Positions 42,045 through 50,329 of a stretch of DNA of 64,000 bases are shown in pieces (the first letter of the stretch is position 1; every line of letters begins with the position of its first letter). A program made the translations under genes and the position numbers. The stretch is from Xanthobacter flavus. Its GTDB lineage: Bacteria > Pseudomonadota > Alphaproteobacteria > Rhizobiales > Xanthobacteraceae. The stretch lies in NCBI RefSeq assembly GCF_017875275.1, contig NZ_JAGGML010000001.1:3617001-3681000 (forward strand), in the 5' to 3' direction. Below the pieces are notes generated by a model. It was not told the origin of the DNA. It did not search any database and was given only the letters and a program-made list of their open reading frames with translations.

Positions 42045-42573
42045 CGACCTTCTCTCCTTGAAATTCGCAAATGGGAACCGGTGCCCGGGCAAACCGGAAC
42101 CAGGGCCTTTGCCCCGTCGGCGCGGAGAGTATGAGTCGGGCCGGTGGCGGGCAAGCGCTTGAGACAATAATAGAATTGTTCCATGTCCAGAGTGCGGGAT
42201 CTCGACTTGGGACTTTTAAGTCAAAGCGACGCATCCTTTAGTAGAGGACGTAACGTAACCCTGTATCCGCTGCCTCCCGAGCCGGTTCGGCGCGACGGGC
42301 TGCAAACGCTGGACCGGGCAGCATTCGGGTCCATCGCAGGCGCCTATCAAATATTGTCTACAACGCTTCCCGCGCAGTTCCACCTTTTCATTTGAACAAT
42401 TACAAAGCTTTGCCATTGCGGTGACAGCGCGCGCCCGTGGGTGATAGGATTTCGTCATATTCCAATGGTTTTCGTCCCGGCGGCGATTTCTTCCGAAGGA
42501 CGACGGCCTCAGGTCAGCGTTTGTGTCCGCCGATGCGGCGGCCACAGCCGTGGGGGCGGAAGGACTTGTCGCG
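42045..42573. other. 529-bp divergent control region of the iron locus
   Basis: AT-rich patches stand out against the GC-rich background. Inverted repeats lie at 42164-42179 and 42211-42222, and a low-GC stretch (TTTGAACAATTACAAAGC) lies at about 42390. The promoters for imelysin and FTR1 should lie here. Short open frames have no ribosome binding site or family match. Confidence 0.5.
42164..42222. promoter_or_regulatory. Two inverted repeats, candidate iron-regulator operators
   Basis: Site one is ACAAT (42164-42168) with ATTGT (42175-42179) around an AATAGA core. Site two is GACTTTTAAGTC (42211-42222), arms GACTT/AAGTC. Neither matches a textbook Irr, RirA or Fur box exactly. Their place 120-180 bp before the imelysin start makes them candidates for iron-responsive control. 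Confidence 0.3.
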
Positions 42574-43440
42574 ATGATTGCCGCGCTTCTGATCGTTTTC
42601 CGCGAGGTCCTCGAGGCCGGTATCGTCACCGGCGTGGTGCTTGCCGCCTCCGAGGGCATCCGCCATCGCGGCCTGTGGATCAGCCTCGGCATCCTGGGCG
42701 GCATCGCCGGCTCGGCGGTCCTCGCGCTGTTCGCGGACACCATCGCCTCCACCTTCGACGGCTCGGGGCAGGATATCCTGAACGCCGCCATCCTCTCTGT
42801 TGCCGTGGTCATGCTGGTGTGGACCGTCGTCTGGATGGCGAGCCACGGCAAGCACATGGTCATGGAGATGCGGGAGGTCGGCCGCGACGTGAAGGAAGGG
42901 CGCAAGCCGCTGGCCGCGCTCGCCATCGTCGTCGGCATGGCGGTGCTGCGCGAGGGCGTCGAGATCGTGCTCTTCCTCTATGGAATCGCCAGCACGGGCG
43001 GCGATTCACCGGGGGCGATCGCGCTCGGCGGGCTCGGCGGCCTCGCTGCGGGCGCGGCCGTGTCCCTGCTGCTCTATCGCGGCCTCGTGGCGATCCCGCT
43101 CAAGCATCTGTTCAAGGTTACTTCCGTCCTCATCACGCTGCTGGCCGCCGGCCTTGCGGCGCAGGTGGTGGGCATCCTGCAGGATGCCGGCTTCATCCAG
43201 TCGCTGGCCGATCCGGTCTGGAATTCCAGCTGGCTGCTGGCGGACGACAGCGCCCTCGGCCGCGTGCTGCGCACGCTCGTCGGCTATCGCGCCGAGCCCA
43301 CGGGCATGCAGGTGATCGCCTATGCCGCGACAGTGGCGGTCATTGTCGGCCTGTCGGCCATCATCAACGGCCGCCGGTCTGCCACCCCGCGCAGCCAGAC
43401 CGGCGCCGGCCCGGCGGGCGGTCGCATTTCCCGCGCCTGA
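42574..43440 (+). CDS. FTR1-family iron permease
   Basis: 288 aa with seven membrane helices. The two iron-binding REXXE motifs are present: REVLE (10-14, in IVFREVLEAGIV) and REGVE (126-130, in VLREGVEIVLFLYG). ATG 42574 fits the family start MIAALLIVFREVLEAG and has AAGGA upstream; an in-frame GTG at 42523 would add 17 residues. It moves Fe(III) or Fe(II) across the inner membrane in step with a ferroxidase. The C-terminal tail is Ser/Arg-rich. Confidence 0.9.
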   Translation: MIAALLIVFREVLEAGIVTGVVLAASEGIRHRGLWISLGILGGIAGSAVLALFADTIASTFDGSGQDILNAAILSVAVVMLVWTVVWMASHGKHMVMEMREVGRDVKEGRKPLAALAIVVGMAVLREGVEIVLFLYGIASTGGDSPGAIALGGLGGLAAGAAVSLLLYRGLVAIPLKHLFKVTSVLITLLAAGLAAQVVGILQDAGFIQSLADPVWNSSWLLADDSALGRVLRTLVGYRAEPTGMQVIAYAATVAVIVGLSAIINGRRSATPRSQTGAGPAGGRISRA

Positions 43441-43612
43441 CGGGGTGCGGGGCCGTGAGCCCCCACGCAGCATGCTCCTGTTGCGGCCTTCTCCTCCCGC
43501 CCTCATCGCGCGGCGTTTCCGCCGCCCGCGGCTTCCGCTATGCTCGCGCGACGGCCAGCCGCCGGACAAGCCGCTCAGGCGGCGCCGCGCGGCACCCGAG
43601 GAGAATCACCCC

Positions 43613-44095
43613 ATGAGCGGCGGAACCGGCGGCAAGGACGCGCGCAGCAAGGACACCCGCAGCAAGGACGGGCAGGGCACCCGCCTGTTCCTGCGCGTGG
43701 ACTTCGCCGATGGCCGGCGCCTCGGGCCGGGCAAGATCAAGCTTCTGGAAGCGATCCGCGAGCACCGCTCCATCCTCGCCGCCGCCAAGGCCATCGGCAT
43801 GAGCTATCGCCGCGCGTGGCTGCTGGTGGACGAACTGGACCGCATGTTCGAGCAGCGCGTCATCGTCACCTTCCCCGGCCGCCGTGGCGCGGGCACCGAG
43901 GTGACGGCCTTCGGCGAGCGGGTGATCGCGCTCTATCGCGCCATGGAGCGGCAGGCGGCCAAGGCCACCAGCGGCGCGCTGGACGAGCTTACGTCCGCCC
44001 TTGCGGCGGACTACCACCCGAAATCACCCGCAGAGCCGGCGGATCCTGAGGCGGATGCGCCGCTGGTCGGCCCGGCCGCGAAGCAGGCGGGCTGA
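43613..44095 (+). CDS. ModE-like molybdate regulator lacking molbindin domains
   Basis: 160 aa. Residues 20-115 are the ModE N-terminal winged helix (LGPGKIKLLEAIREHRSILAAA, SYRRAWLLVDELDRMFEQ, VTAFGERVIALYRAME). The molbindin/TOBE C-terminal domains that bind molybdate are absent; a Pro/Ala tail follows. A GAGGAGA ribosome binding site is present. The gene converges on modC with 107 bp of overlap, and modABC on the other strand is its likely target. Confidence 0.85.
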   Translation: MSGGTGGKDARSKDTRSKDGQGTRLFLRVDFADGRRLGPGKIKLLEAIREHRSILAAAKAIGMSYRRAWLLVDELDRMFEQRVIVTFPGRRGAGTEVTAFGERVIALYRAMERQAAKATSGALDELTSALAADYHPKSPAEPADPEADAPLVGPAAKQAG

Positions 44096-45200
44096 TCTCC
44101 GCGCCGGGCGAATGGAAGCCCATCGGCCGGCTGTCCACCGTCACCGCCTTGATCATTGCCCATATCTGCATGCCCGGCTCAAGGCCAAGGCGCAGCACGC
44201 TTTCATGGGTCACCAGCGAGCCGAGGCGACCGGCCGCAAGCGCCAGCTCCACCTCGGAGAACGGCCCTTCGGCCCGGGTAATGGAGGCGATGGTGCCGCT
44301 GATGCGGTTCGTCACCGACACGTCCATGGGCCGCGACAAAGAAAGCGAGACGTCGCGCGAGCGGATGCGCACCCGCGTCGGCGCGCCCACCGGCCGGTCC
44401 ACGAGAGGAACGCGCAGTTCGCCACCGGCAAACGAGACGGTGGAGAGGCTGAGGTCCGGATCGTGCGCCGTCACGATGCAGTCGAGGATGGTGCCGATGT
44501 CGAAGCGGCCGATCACCGGCAGCAGCTCGGGCCGCGACAGCACGTCGGACAGGCCCCCGCAGGCGATCACCTTTCCGTCCGACAGCGCCGCCACCGTATC
44601 GGCGAGGCGCAGCACCTCCTCGATGGAGTGGCTGACATAGAGGATGGGCAGGTTCAGCTCATCCCTGAGCCGCTCCAGATAGGGCAGGATCTCGCCCTTG
44701 CGCATCTCGTCCAGCGAGGCGAGGGGCTCGTCCATCAGCAGCAGGCGCGGCTGGGAGAGGAGCGCCCGGCCGATGGCGATGCGCTGCTTCTCGCCGCCGG
44801 AGAGGGTGTGCGGCCGGCGCTTCAGCAGGTGGCCGACGCCCAGCATCTCCACCACGGCATCGAACCGGATGGTGCGGGGCCTTCTGGTGCGGCGCTCGCC
44901 GTAGCGCAGGTTGTTCTCGATGGTCATGTGCGGGAACAGCCGCGCATCCTGGAAGACGTAGCCGACGCCGCGCTGCTCCATGGGCAGGTTGATGCCCATC
45001 GCCTTGTCGAAGAACACCTCGTCGCCCACGCGGATGAAGCCGCTGTCCGGCGCGAGGGAGCCGGCGACCAGCTGGATGATGGTGGTCTTGCCGCAGCCGG
45101 AGCGGCCGAACAGGGCGGTGACGCCCATCTCGGGCGCCCGGAGCGCGGCCTTGAGGTGGAAGCCGGTGGTCCGGGCGAGGGCGACGTCGATCTCGATCAT
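43989..45200 (-). CDS. modC: Molybdate ABC transporter ATP-binding protein
   Basis: 403 aa. Walker A GRSGCGKTT (32-40), signature LSGGEKQRIAIGRAL, and Walker B LLLMDEPLASLD. The C-terminal half has the ModC TOBE domain (RVRIRSRDVSLSLSRP, NRISGTIASITRAEGPFSEVELAL). An unusual 40-residue Pro-rich tail extends the protein; its DNA is the antisense of the modE-like gene end. The ATG overlaps the modB stop by 4 nt. Confidence 0.93.
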   Translation of the reverse strand: MIEIDVALARTTGFHLKAALRAPEMGVTALFGRSGCGKTTIIQLVAGSLAPDSGFIRVGDEVFFDKAMGINLPMEQRGVGYVFQDARLFPHMTIENNLRYGERRTRRPRTIRFDAVVEMLGVGHLLKRRPHTLSGGEKQRIAIGRALLSQPRLLLMDEPLASLDEMRKGEILPYLERLRDELNLPILYVSHSIEEVLRLADTVAALSDGKVIACGGLSDVLSRPELLPVIGRFDIGTILDCIVTAHDPDLSLSTVSFAGGELRVPLVDRPVGAPTRVRIRSRDVSLSLSRPMDVSVTNRISGTIASITRAEGPFSEVELALAAGRLGSLVTHESVLRLGLEPGMQIWAMIKAVTVDSRPMGFHSPGAEISPPASRPGRPAAHPPQDPPALRVISGGSPPQGRT

Positions 45201-45889
45201 AGCTGCCCCAGGGCCAGGCGGATGCGGCGGTCCGCGATCTGCGCGAGCATCAGGGAGCCGAGGGCGAGGATGACCGAGACCAGGGTGAGGCGCAGCGCCA
45301 TGGCGTCGCCGTCCGGCATGTGGGTGGCGCTGTAGATGGCGAGCGGGATGGTCCGCGTCTCGCCCTCGATGTTGGAGACGAAGGTGATGGTGGCGCCGAA
45401 CTCGCCCAGCGCCGAGGCGAGCGAGATGAGGCAGCCGGAGAGCACGCCCGGCATCATCAGCGGCAGGGTCACGGTGAAGAAGGCATCGAGCCTGCTCGCG
45501 CCCAGGGTGCGCGCTGCCGTCTCGATGCCCTTGTCGATGCCGCCGATGGCGAGGCGGATCGCGTTCACCGTGAGCGGGAAGCTCACCACCGCCGCCGCCA
45601 CGGTGGCGCCCGCGGTGGAGAAGATCAGCGAGATGCCGAACCACTCGTTCAGATACTGGCCGAGATAGCCGCGGTTGCCGAGGGTGATGAGCAGCAGATA
45701 GCCCACCACCACCTTGGGCAGCACAAGCGGCAGATGGACGATGCCGTCGAAGATGCCCTTGCCGGGAAATTCGAACCGGGCGAGCACCCAGCCAATGAGA
45801 ATGGCCGGCGGCAGGCTCCAGAGCGTAGCCCAAAAGGCCACCTCCAGACTCAGCCGCACGGCCGTCCATTCTTCGGGAGTGAGCAACAT
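45197..45889 (-). CDS. modB: Molybdate ABC transporter permease
   Basis: 230 aa, five to six membrane helices. The EAA-type loop AARTLGASRLDAFFTVTLPLMMPGVLSG and LALPLVLPPVVVGYLL-like start (VHLPLVLPKVVVGYLLLI) are typical of ModB. It forms the membrane channel with ModC. It is followed directly by modC. Confidence 0.93.
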   Translation of the reverse strand: MLLTPEEWTAVRLSLEVAFWATLWSLPPAILIGWVLARFEFPGKGIFDGIVHLPLVLPKVVVGYLLLITLGNRGYLGQYLNEWFGISLIFSTAGATVAAAVVSFPLTVNAIRLAIGGIDKGIETAARTLGASRLDAFFTVTLPLMMPGVLSGCLISLASALGEFGATITFVSNIEGETRTIPLAIYSATHMPDGDAMALRLTLVSVILALGSLMLAQIADRRIRLALGQL

Positions 45890-45992
45890 CTCAACAACGT
45901 CCGCCTGCGAAAAGGCCTCGCCTTGCTGTCGGTCAGGCTCGGTCTTTTGCCCTGAATAAGCAATTCCCGTTCCGCGACACGTTGGCGGCGTG

Positions 45993-46778
45993 TCAGTTCA
46001 CCGCGAAGCCGTACTTCTTGAAGATGTCCTTTGCATCCGGGCTCTGGATGAAAGCGAAGAAGGACTTGGCGGCGGGCGTGTCCTGGCCTTTCACGAGGGC
46101 GAAGGGATAGTCCACCGGCGGATAGCTGTCGGCCGGGAAGGTGGCGACGATCTTCACGTTCTTGGCGATGGCCGCGTCGGTGGCGTAGACGACGCCGTAG
46201 GGCACCTCGCCGCGCTCCACCAGCGCCAGCGCCGCGCGCACGCTCTCGGAGCCGACGATGCGTGGCGCCACCTTGTCCCACAGGCCGAGATTGGTGAAGG
46301 CGGTCTTGGCGTAGACGCCCACCGGCACGCTGTCGGTGAGGCCGGTGGCGATGCGGCCGTTGGGGCCGAGCAAGGCGTCGATGTCCAGGCTCTTGGAGAT
46401 GGTGACGGGCTTCGCCTTGTCGGCGGGCGCCACCAGCACCAGTTCGTTGCCCAGCAGCTTCACGCGGGTGGCGGGCAGGGTCAGGCCCTTGGCGTCGGTA
46501 TAGGCCATCCACTTGAGGTCGGCGGAGGTGAAGATGTTGGCGGGCGCGCCGGCCTCCATCTGCTTGGCGAGCGACGAGGAGGCCGCGAAGGAGAATTTGA
46601 TGATGTCCTTGCTGCCCTTCGCCTCATAGGCCTTGGCGATGTCCTGCAAGGCGTTGGTGAGGCTCGCGGCGGCGAACACGGTCACGGTCTCCTGCGCGGC
46701 CGCGGGCAGCGGCGCGGCGGCAAAGGCGGAGAAGACGAGACCCAGGATCAGGCGGCGGGAGGCAATAAATCCGGACAT
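45993..46778 (-). CDS. modA: Molybdate-binding periplasmic protein
   Basis: 261 aa. Signal peptide to PAAAQ (about residue 29). The ligand loop VFAAASLTNALQDIAKAY and the FAASSSLAKQMEAGAPANIF segment are canonical ModA molybdate-binding motifs, with ERGEVPYGVVYATDA later. It captures MoO4 for ModBC. The start at 46778 follows GAGGTG. A 103-nt gap separates it from modB. Confidence 0.93.
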   Translation of the reverse strand: MSGFIASRRLILGLVFSAFAAAPLPAAAQETVTVFAAASLTNALQDIAKAYEAKGSKDIIKFSFAASSSLAKQMEAGAPANIFTSADLKWMAYTDAKGLTLPATRVKLLGNELVLVAPADKAKPVTISKSLDIDALLGPNGRIATGLTDSVPVGVYAKTAFTNLGLWDKVAPRIVGSESVRAALALVERGEVPYGVVYATDAAIAKNVKIVATFPADSYPPVDYPFALVKGQDTPAAKSFFAFIQSPDAKDIFKKYGFAVN

Positions 46779-46805
46779 GGCAATGGCACCTCGGCAATGG
46801 GCCCG

Positions 46806-46826
46806 TGATATGTCCATCGATATACA
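46806..46826 (-). promoter_or_regulatory. Mo-box-like inverted repeat upstream of modA
   Basis: TGATAT (46806-46811) and ATATACA (46820-46826) flank an 8-nt centre, an imperfect match to the CGNTATAT...ATATNNCG type of ModE site. It lies 28-48 bp upstream of the modA start, the position expected of a ModE repressor site. Confidence 0.4.
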
Positions 46827-46971
46827 GGATGCCGCCGCGAGACAATAGCGCTGCCCCTTCCGGATGAGCAGCGCACCGGTCGTAGTAGATCAAGATACCG
46901 CCAAGGCTCTGCTGCCGGACCAGTCTTTGCTGCGATGCGGCATCAAGCCGCGCGTGATCGCGAGACGGGGT

Positions 46972-47496
46972 TTACAGGCCCATCAGCTTCAGCGCAGCCG
47001 CGCCGGGCGCCAGCATGGCGAAGGCCCACAGCGCCGCGCTTGCGACGTTGGCGATCTGGAAATGGCTCTGGCGCATGGCGAGCACGCCGGCGATCAGCGG
47101 CACCACGGCGCGCAGCGGGCCGAAGAATCGGCCGATGGCGACGCCCCACACGCCGAAGCGCTGGAAGAAGTCCTCGGCGCGGGCGACGAGGTCCGGGCGG
47201 CGGGACAACGGCCAGAAGCCTTTCGCGCGCTCCTTGTAATGGAAGCCGAGCCAGTAGGAGATGGCATCGCCCAGCGCCGCGCCGGCGGCTGCGGCGAGCC
47301 AGATGGGGAAGAAGTGCAGCCCCGCCGCCTCGATCAGCGCGCCGATGGCGAGCAGCAGCACGGTAGCGGGAATGAAGAAGGAGATCAGCGCCAGCGATTC
47401 CCCGAAGGCGAGCCCGAACACCACGGCCGGCGCGAGATAATGGTGCTCTTCAACGAATGCGGTGAGCGACGTGACGACGGCGGACAGATCGAACAT
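46972..47496 (-). CDS. DedA-family membrane protein
   Basis: 174 aa, four to five membrane helices. SNARE-associated/DedA landmarks are LAFGESLALISFFIPATVLLL, GAALGDAISYWLG and FGVWGVAIGRFFGPLRAVVPLIAG (in parts). DedA proteins affect envelope integrity and probably transport polyprenyl phosphate or lipids. The start has AGGAGGAG. It stands alone between modA and the helicase. Confidence 0.88.
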   Translation of the reverse strand: MFDLSAVVTSLTAFVEEHHYLAPAVVFGLAFGESLALISFFIPATVLLLAIGALIEAAGLHFFPIWLAAAAGAALGDAISYWLGFHYKERAKGFWPLSRRPDLVARAEDFFQRFGVWGVAIGRFFGPLRAVVPLIAGVLAMRQSHFQIANVASAALWAFAMLAPGAAALKLMGL

Positions 47497-47872
47497 GTCT
47501 CCTCCTGCCGCCAGGATCGGGCCCGCGGCCTCCGGGCGCAAGCCCCGCCGCGCCTCCGCTCGTGCGGCGATTGCTGCTGCGCGACTTCCTGAACGCACAT
47601 TCGGGCAAAATGGCGCCACGGCTGGGCATGAGGGCAGACAAAGCGCGGACTGCCCAACCATTCGCCTTGAAATCGTCACGGGTCTCGTCCATATGGTGGT
47701 TCGCGCCGATGGAGGCATTTGGTTTCCTCCCCTTAGCGCGCTCGGGCCGCGTAGCGGAGACCGCTGGAGCTTCGATCTGGACGACGCTGTGACATGGCGT
47801 TTCGTCTGTGAGGCATCGCAAGCGGCTTTGCCCGATCACATCTTTTGCCCTGGACACCCCTGGCCACGCGGG
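47497..47872. other. 376-bp spacer before the helicase, likely long 5' UTR
   Basis: It separates the DedA gene (minus) and the helicase gene (plus). The helicase frame is open back through it but carries no conserved residues and no good ribosome binding site, so I treat it as a leader. Cold-inducible RhlE-type helicases often have long leaders; I see no clear cold-shock element. Confidence 0.45.
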
Positions 47873-49591
47873 ATGTCGAAATCCCGCGAGCCGCGCCGCG
47901 CCCAAAAGGCTGCGCCGGTGCCGCTCGCATACGAAAGTCAGAGCTTGACCTCTTTTTCGAGCCTCGGCCTCGCCGAGCCCATCGTTCGCGCCCTCACCGA
48001 AGCGAATCACGTCACTCCCACCCCCATCCAGGCTGAAGCCATCCCGCAGGTCCTCAATGGCCGCGACCTGATCGGCATCGCCCAGACCGGCACCGGCAAG
48101 ACCGCTGCCTTCGCCCTTCCCATCCTCGATCGTCTCGTGCGCCATCCCCGCCGTCCGGACCCCAAGTCCGTCCGTGCTCTGGTGCTCTCGCCCACCCGCG
48201 AATTGTCCGGGCAGATCGTGGACAATTTCGAGAAGTTCGGCCGTCACGCCAACATCTCGGTCACGCTCGCCATCGGCGGTGTGCCCATGGGTCGGCAGAT
48301 CCGGGCGCTCGCCCGCGGCGTGGACGTGCTCGTCGCCACCCCCGGCCGGCTCATGGACCTCGTGGAAAACCACGCGGTGAAGCTCGACCAGGTGGAGATG
48401 TTCGTCCTCGACGAGGCCGACCAGATGCTGGACATGGGCTTCGTCCATGCCATCCGCGCGGTCGTGCGCCGGCTGCCGCACAAGCGGCACTCGCTGTTCT
48501 TCTCCGCCACCATGCCCCCGGCCATCGCCGAACTGGCGGGCGGCATGCTGCATGATCCGGTGCGCGTCGCCGTCACCCCGGTGGCCAAGACCGCCGACCG
48601 GGTGGAGCAGCGCGTCATCCACGTGGACAAGCCCAACAAGGGCCAGCTCCTCGCCGAGGTTCTCTCCACCGAGGACGTCGACCGCGCCCTCGTCTTCGCC
48701 CGCACCAAGCACGGCGCGGACAAGGTGGTGCGCGTGCTCGCCAAGTGCGGCATCGCCGCCGAGGCGATCCACGGCAACAAGTCGCAGAACCAGCGCGACC
48801 GCGTGCTCCTCGCCTTCCGCGAAGGCAAGATCCGCACCCTGATCGCCACCGATATCGCCGCCCGCGGCATCGACGTGACGGGCGTGAGCCACGTCATCAA
48901 TTACGACCTGCCCAACGTGCCCGAGAGCTACGTGCACCGCATCGGCCGCACCGCGCGCGCCGGCCGCGAGGGCATCGCCATCTCCTTCTGCGATCACGAG
49001 GAGCGGGCGTATCTCAAGTCCATCGAGCGGCTCATCAAGCTGCAGATCCCGGCCACCGACCGTCGCGGCGCAGGCATGCGCTTCGATATTCCCGCGGCTC
49101 CGCCGATCGAGCTGGAAGAGCGTGACGAGACCGCCGAGCGCAACGATTTCATCGGTGGTCGCGGCGGCCGTCCCGGCCAGCGTGGTCCGCAGCGCTCGCG
49201 CGGTCCGCGTCCCGAGGGTGGGCGTGGCCAAAGTCAGCGTTCGGAAGGACAGCGCGCCGAAGGTCGCGAGCAGCGCGAGCCGCGCGGTGAGCGTCCTGCC
49301 GGCGAGGGCCGTCCGGCCCGTGCCGCTCAGCCGCGTGCCGAGCGGGCTCCTGAGGGGCATCGCAACGGCCAGGGTGCCGGCAACGGCGCGGGCCGTCGCG
49401 ACGGCCAGAACCGCAGCGGTGAAGGCCGTGGCGCGCGTCCCCAGGGCGAAGGCCGTGGCGGTGAGCGCGGCGGCGATCGTGGCGCCCGTCCCGGCAACGA
49501 TCTCGGCGGCCTCGGCTTCATGAAGGCCGTATCCAACCGGAGTGAGCGTCCCGCGGGCCGCCCCGCCGGTGCCAAGCGGCCTGTGAACTGA
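47873..49591 (+). CDS. DEAD-box RNA helicase (RhlE-like)
   Basis: 572 aa. Q motif TPTPIQAEAIPQVL, motif I AQTGTGKT (70-77), Ia PTRELSGQI, Ib TPGRLMD, II DEAD (180-183), III SAT and VI HRIGRTARAGR are all present. The last 170 residues are RG/QR-rich (RGGRPGQRGPQRSRGPR), an RNA-binding tail. ATG 47873 is used; a TTG at 47944 (LTSFSSLG) would start at the family core. It remodels rRNA or mRNA, probably in the cold. IF-1 follows. Confidence 0.9.
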   Translation: MSKSREPRRAQKAAPVPLAYESQSLTSFSSLGLAEPIVRALTEANHVTPTPIQAEAIPQVLNGRDLIGIAQTGTGKTAAFALPILDRLVRHPRRPDPKSVRALVLSPTRELSGQIVDNFEKFGRHANISVTLAIGGVPMGRQIRALARGVDVLVATPGRLMDLVENHAVKLDQVEMFVLDEADQMLDMGFVHAIRAVVRRLPHKRHSLFFSATMPPAIAELAGGMLHDPVRVAVTPVAKTADRVEQRVIHVDKPNKGQLLAEVLSTEDVDRALVFARTKHGADKVVRVLAKCGIAAEAIHGNKSQNQRDRVLLAFREGKIRTLIATDIAARGIDVTGVSHVINYDLPNVPESYVHRIGRTARAGREGIAISFCDHEERAYLKSIERLIKLQIPATDRRGAGMRFDIPAAPPIELEERDETAERNDFIGGRGGRPGQRGPQRSRGPRPEGGRGQSQRSEGQRAEGREQREPRGERPAGEGRPARAAQPRAERAPEGHRNGQGAGNGAGRRDGQNRSGEGRGARPQGEGRGGERGGDRGARPGNDLGGLGFMKAVSNRSERPAGRPAGAKRPVN

Positions 49592-49624
49592 GCCTCCGCT
49601 CGCGCGTCACACTGCGTTGAACAG

Positions 49625-49660
49625 GTCACGCCGGGCCTTTTTCCTGGGCCGGCGTGACCC
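49625..49660 (+). terminator. Long hairpin between helicase and IF-1
   Basis: GGTCACGCCGG (49625-49635) pairs with CCGGCGTGACC (49650-49660), 11 bp perfect, with a 14-nt T-rich loop (GCCTTTTTCCTGGG). It is 34 nt behind the helicase stop and 80 nt before infA. It could be a terminator, or a leader attenuator of the IF-1 gene. Confidence 0.5.
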
Positions 49661-49739
49661 ACCTATGGGAAATCGGGCGATTTTGTGAGATAAGCCCGCC
49701 AAATTCGTCCCGCGCCGCGGGACCGCTGGAGACGACTAT

Positions 49740-50015
49740 ATGGCGAAGGAAGAACTGCTGGAGTTCGAGGGGACTGTGACGGAAGTGCTCCCGGACGGCA
49801 ATTTCCGGGTGCGTCTCGACAACGACCACCAGATTCTGGCCTATGCGGCCGGCAAGATGAAGAAGAACCGCATCCGCACCATTGAGGGCGACCGCGTGGT
49901 GGTGGAGATGTCCCCCTACGATCTCGATCGCGGCCGGATCAACTTCCGCCACAAGGCCGAGGGCAACGCCCCGCCGCCCGGCGCCCGCCGCCAGCAGAAT
50001 TTCCGCCGCCGCTGA
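49740..50015 (+). CDS. infA: Translation initiation factor IF-1, extended form
   Basis: 91 aa. The IF-1 OB fold is complete: [49 protein letters not shown] and [13 protein letters not shown] (each a family landmark). Ordinary IF-1 is about 72 aa; here 19 extra residues, Pro/Arg-rich ([14 protein letters not shown]), follow. It blocks the ribosomal A site during initiation. It is probably the alphaproteobacterial IF-1 paralogue paired with RhlE-like helicases. Confidence 0.92.
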   Translation: MAKEELLEFEGTVTEVLPDGNFRVRLDNDHQILAYAAGKMKKNRIRTIEGDRVVVEMSPYDLDRGRINFRHKAEGNAPPPGARRQQNFRRR

Positions 50016-50329
50016 TCCTTCGGGATCGCGGACAGGGCGTTCGGCGCCGGCCGGGGAAATCCCCCGCGCCGGCTTTTGGCGTTTGTTGACCGAAGCAGAG
50101 GGAAACCCCGGCGGCAAAAGCTTGCCGGTCATTCCTGCGCAGGTCTCCCGTCCGTCATTGCCCGCCTTGTGCGGGCAATCCACCCATCGGCCGTAAGGGT
50201 GTGTCCGGACTGCAGACGGCGGAATGGCCCCGGTGTGGATCCCCCGGACGAGCCGGGCGATGACAACGTGGATGGGTTGCGAGTGTCCCGCCCAAATGGC
50301 GTGCGGCAATGCCGCTCCGCTGGGGCGCC
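50016..50329. other. 314-bp spacer with REP-like pair B
   Basis: It lies between infA and the converging GMC gene. It contains two inverted REP-like palindromes (50157-50261). No gene or T-tailed terminator is seen; the palindromes may serve as bidirectional transcript ends. Confidence 0.6.
50157..50261. repeat. REP-like inverted pair, copy B
   Basis: Arm 1 is ATTGCCCGC/GCGGGCAAT around CTTGT (50157-50179); arm 2 is ATCCCCCGG/CCGGGCGAT around ACGAG (50239-50261), with one mismatch. The outer flanks are CGTC and GATGACA, the inner ones CCACC and GTGG, matching copies A and C. Confidence 0.8.

Noticed and set aside
42183-42395. 70-aa plus-strand frame in the FTR1-imelysin spacer
   Set aside because: No ribosome binding site and no conserved features; it covers likely operator sequence.
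47450-49360. 636-aa minus-strand frame opposite the helicase
   Set aside because: The sense strand carries all DEAD-box motifs; the reverse frame has none.
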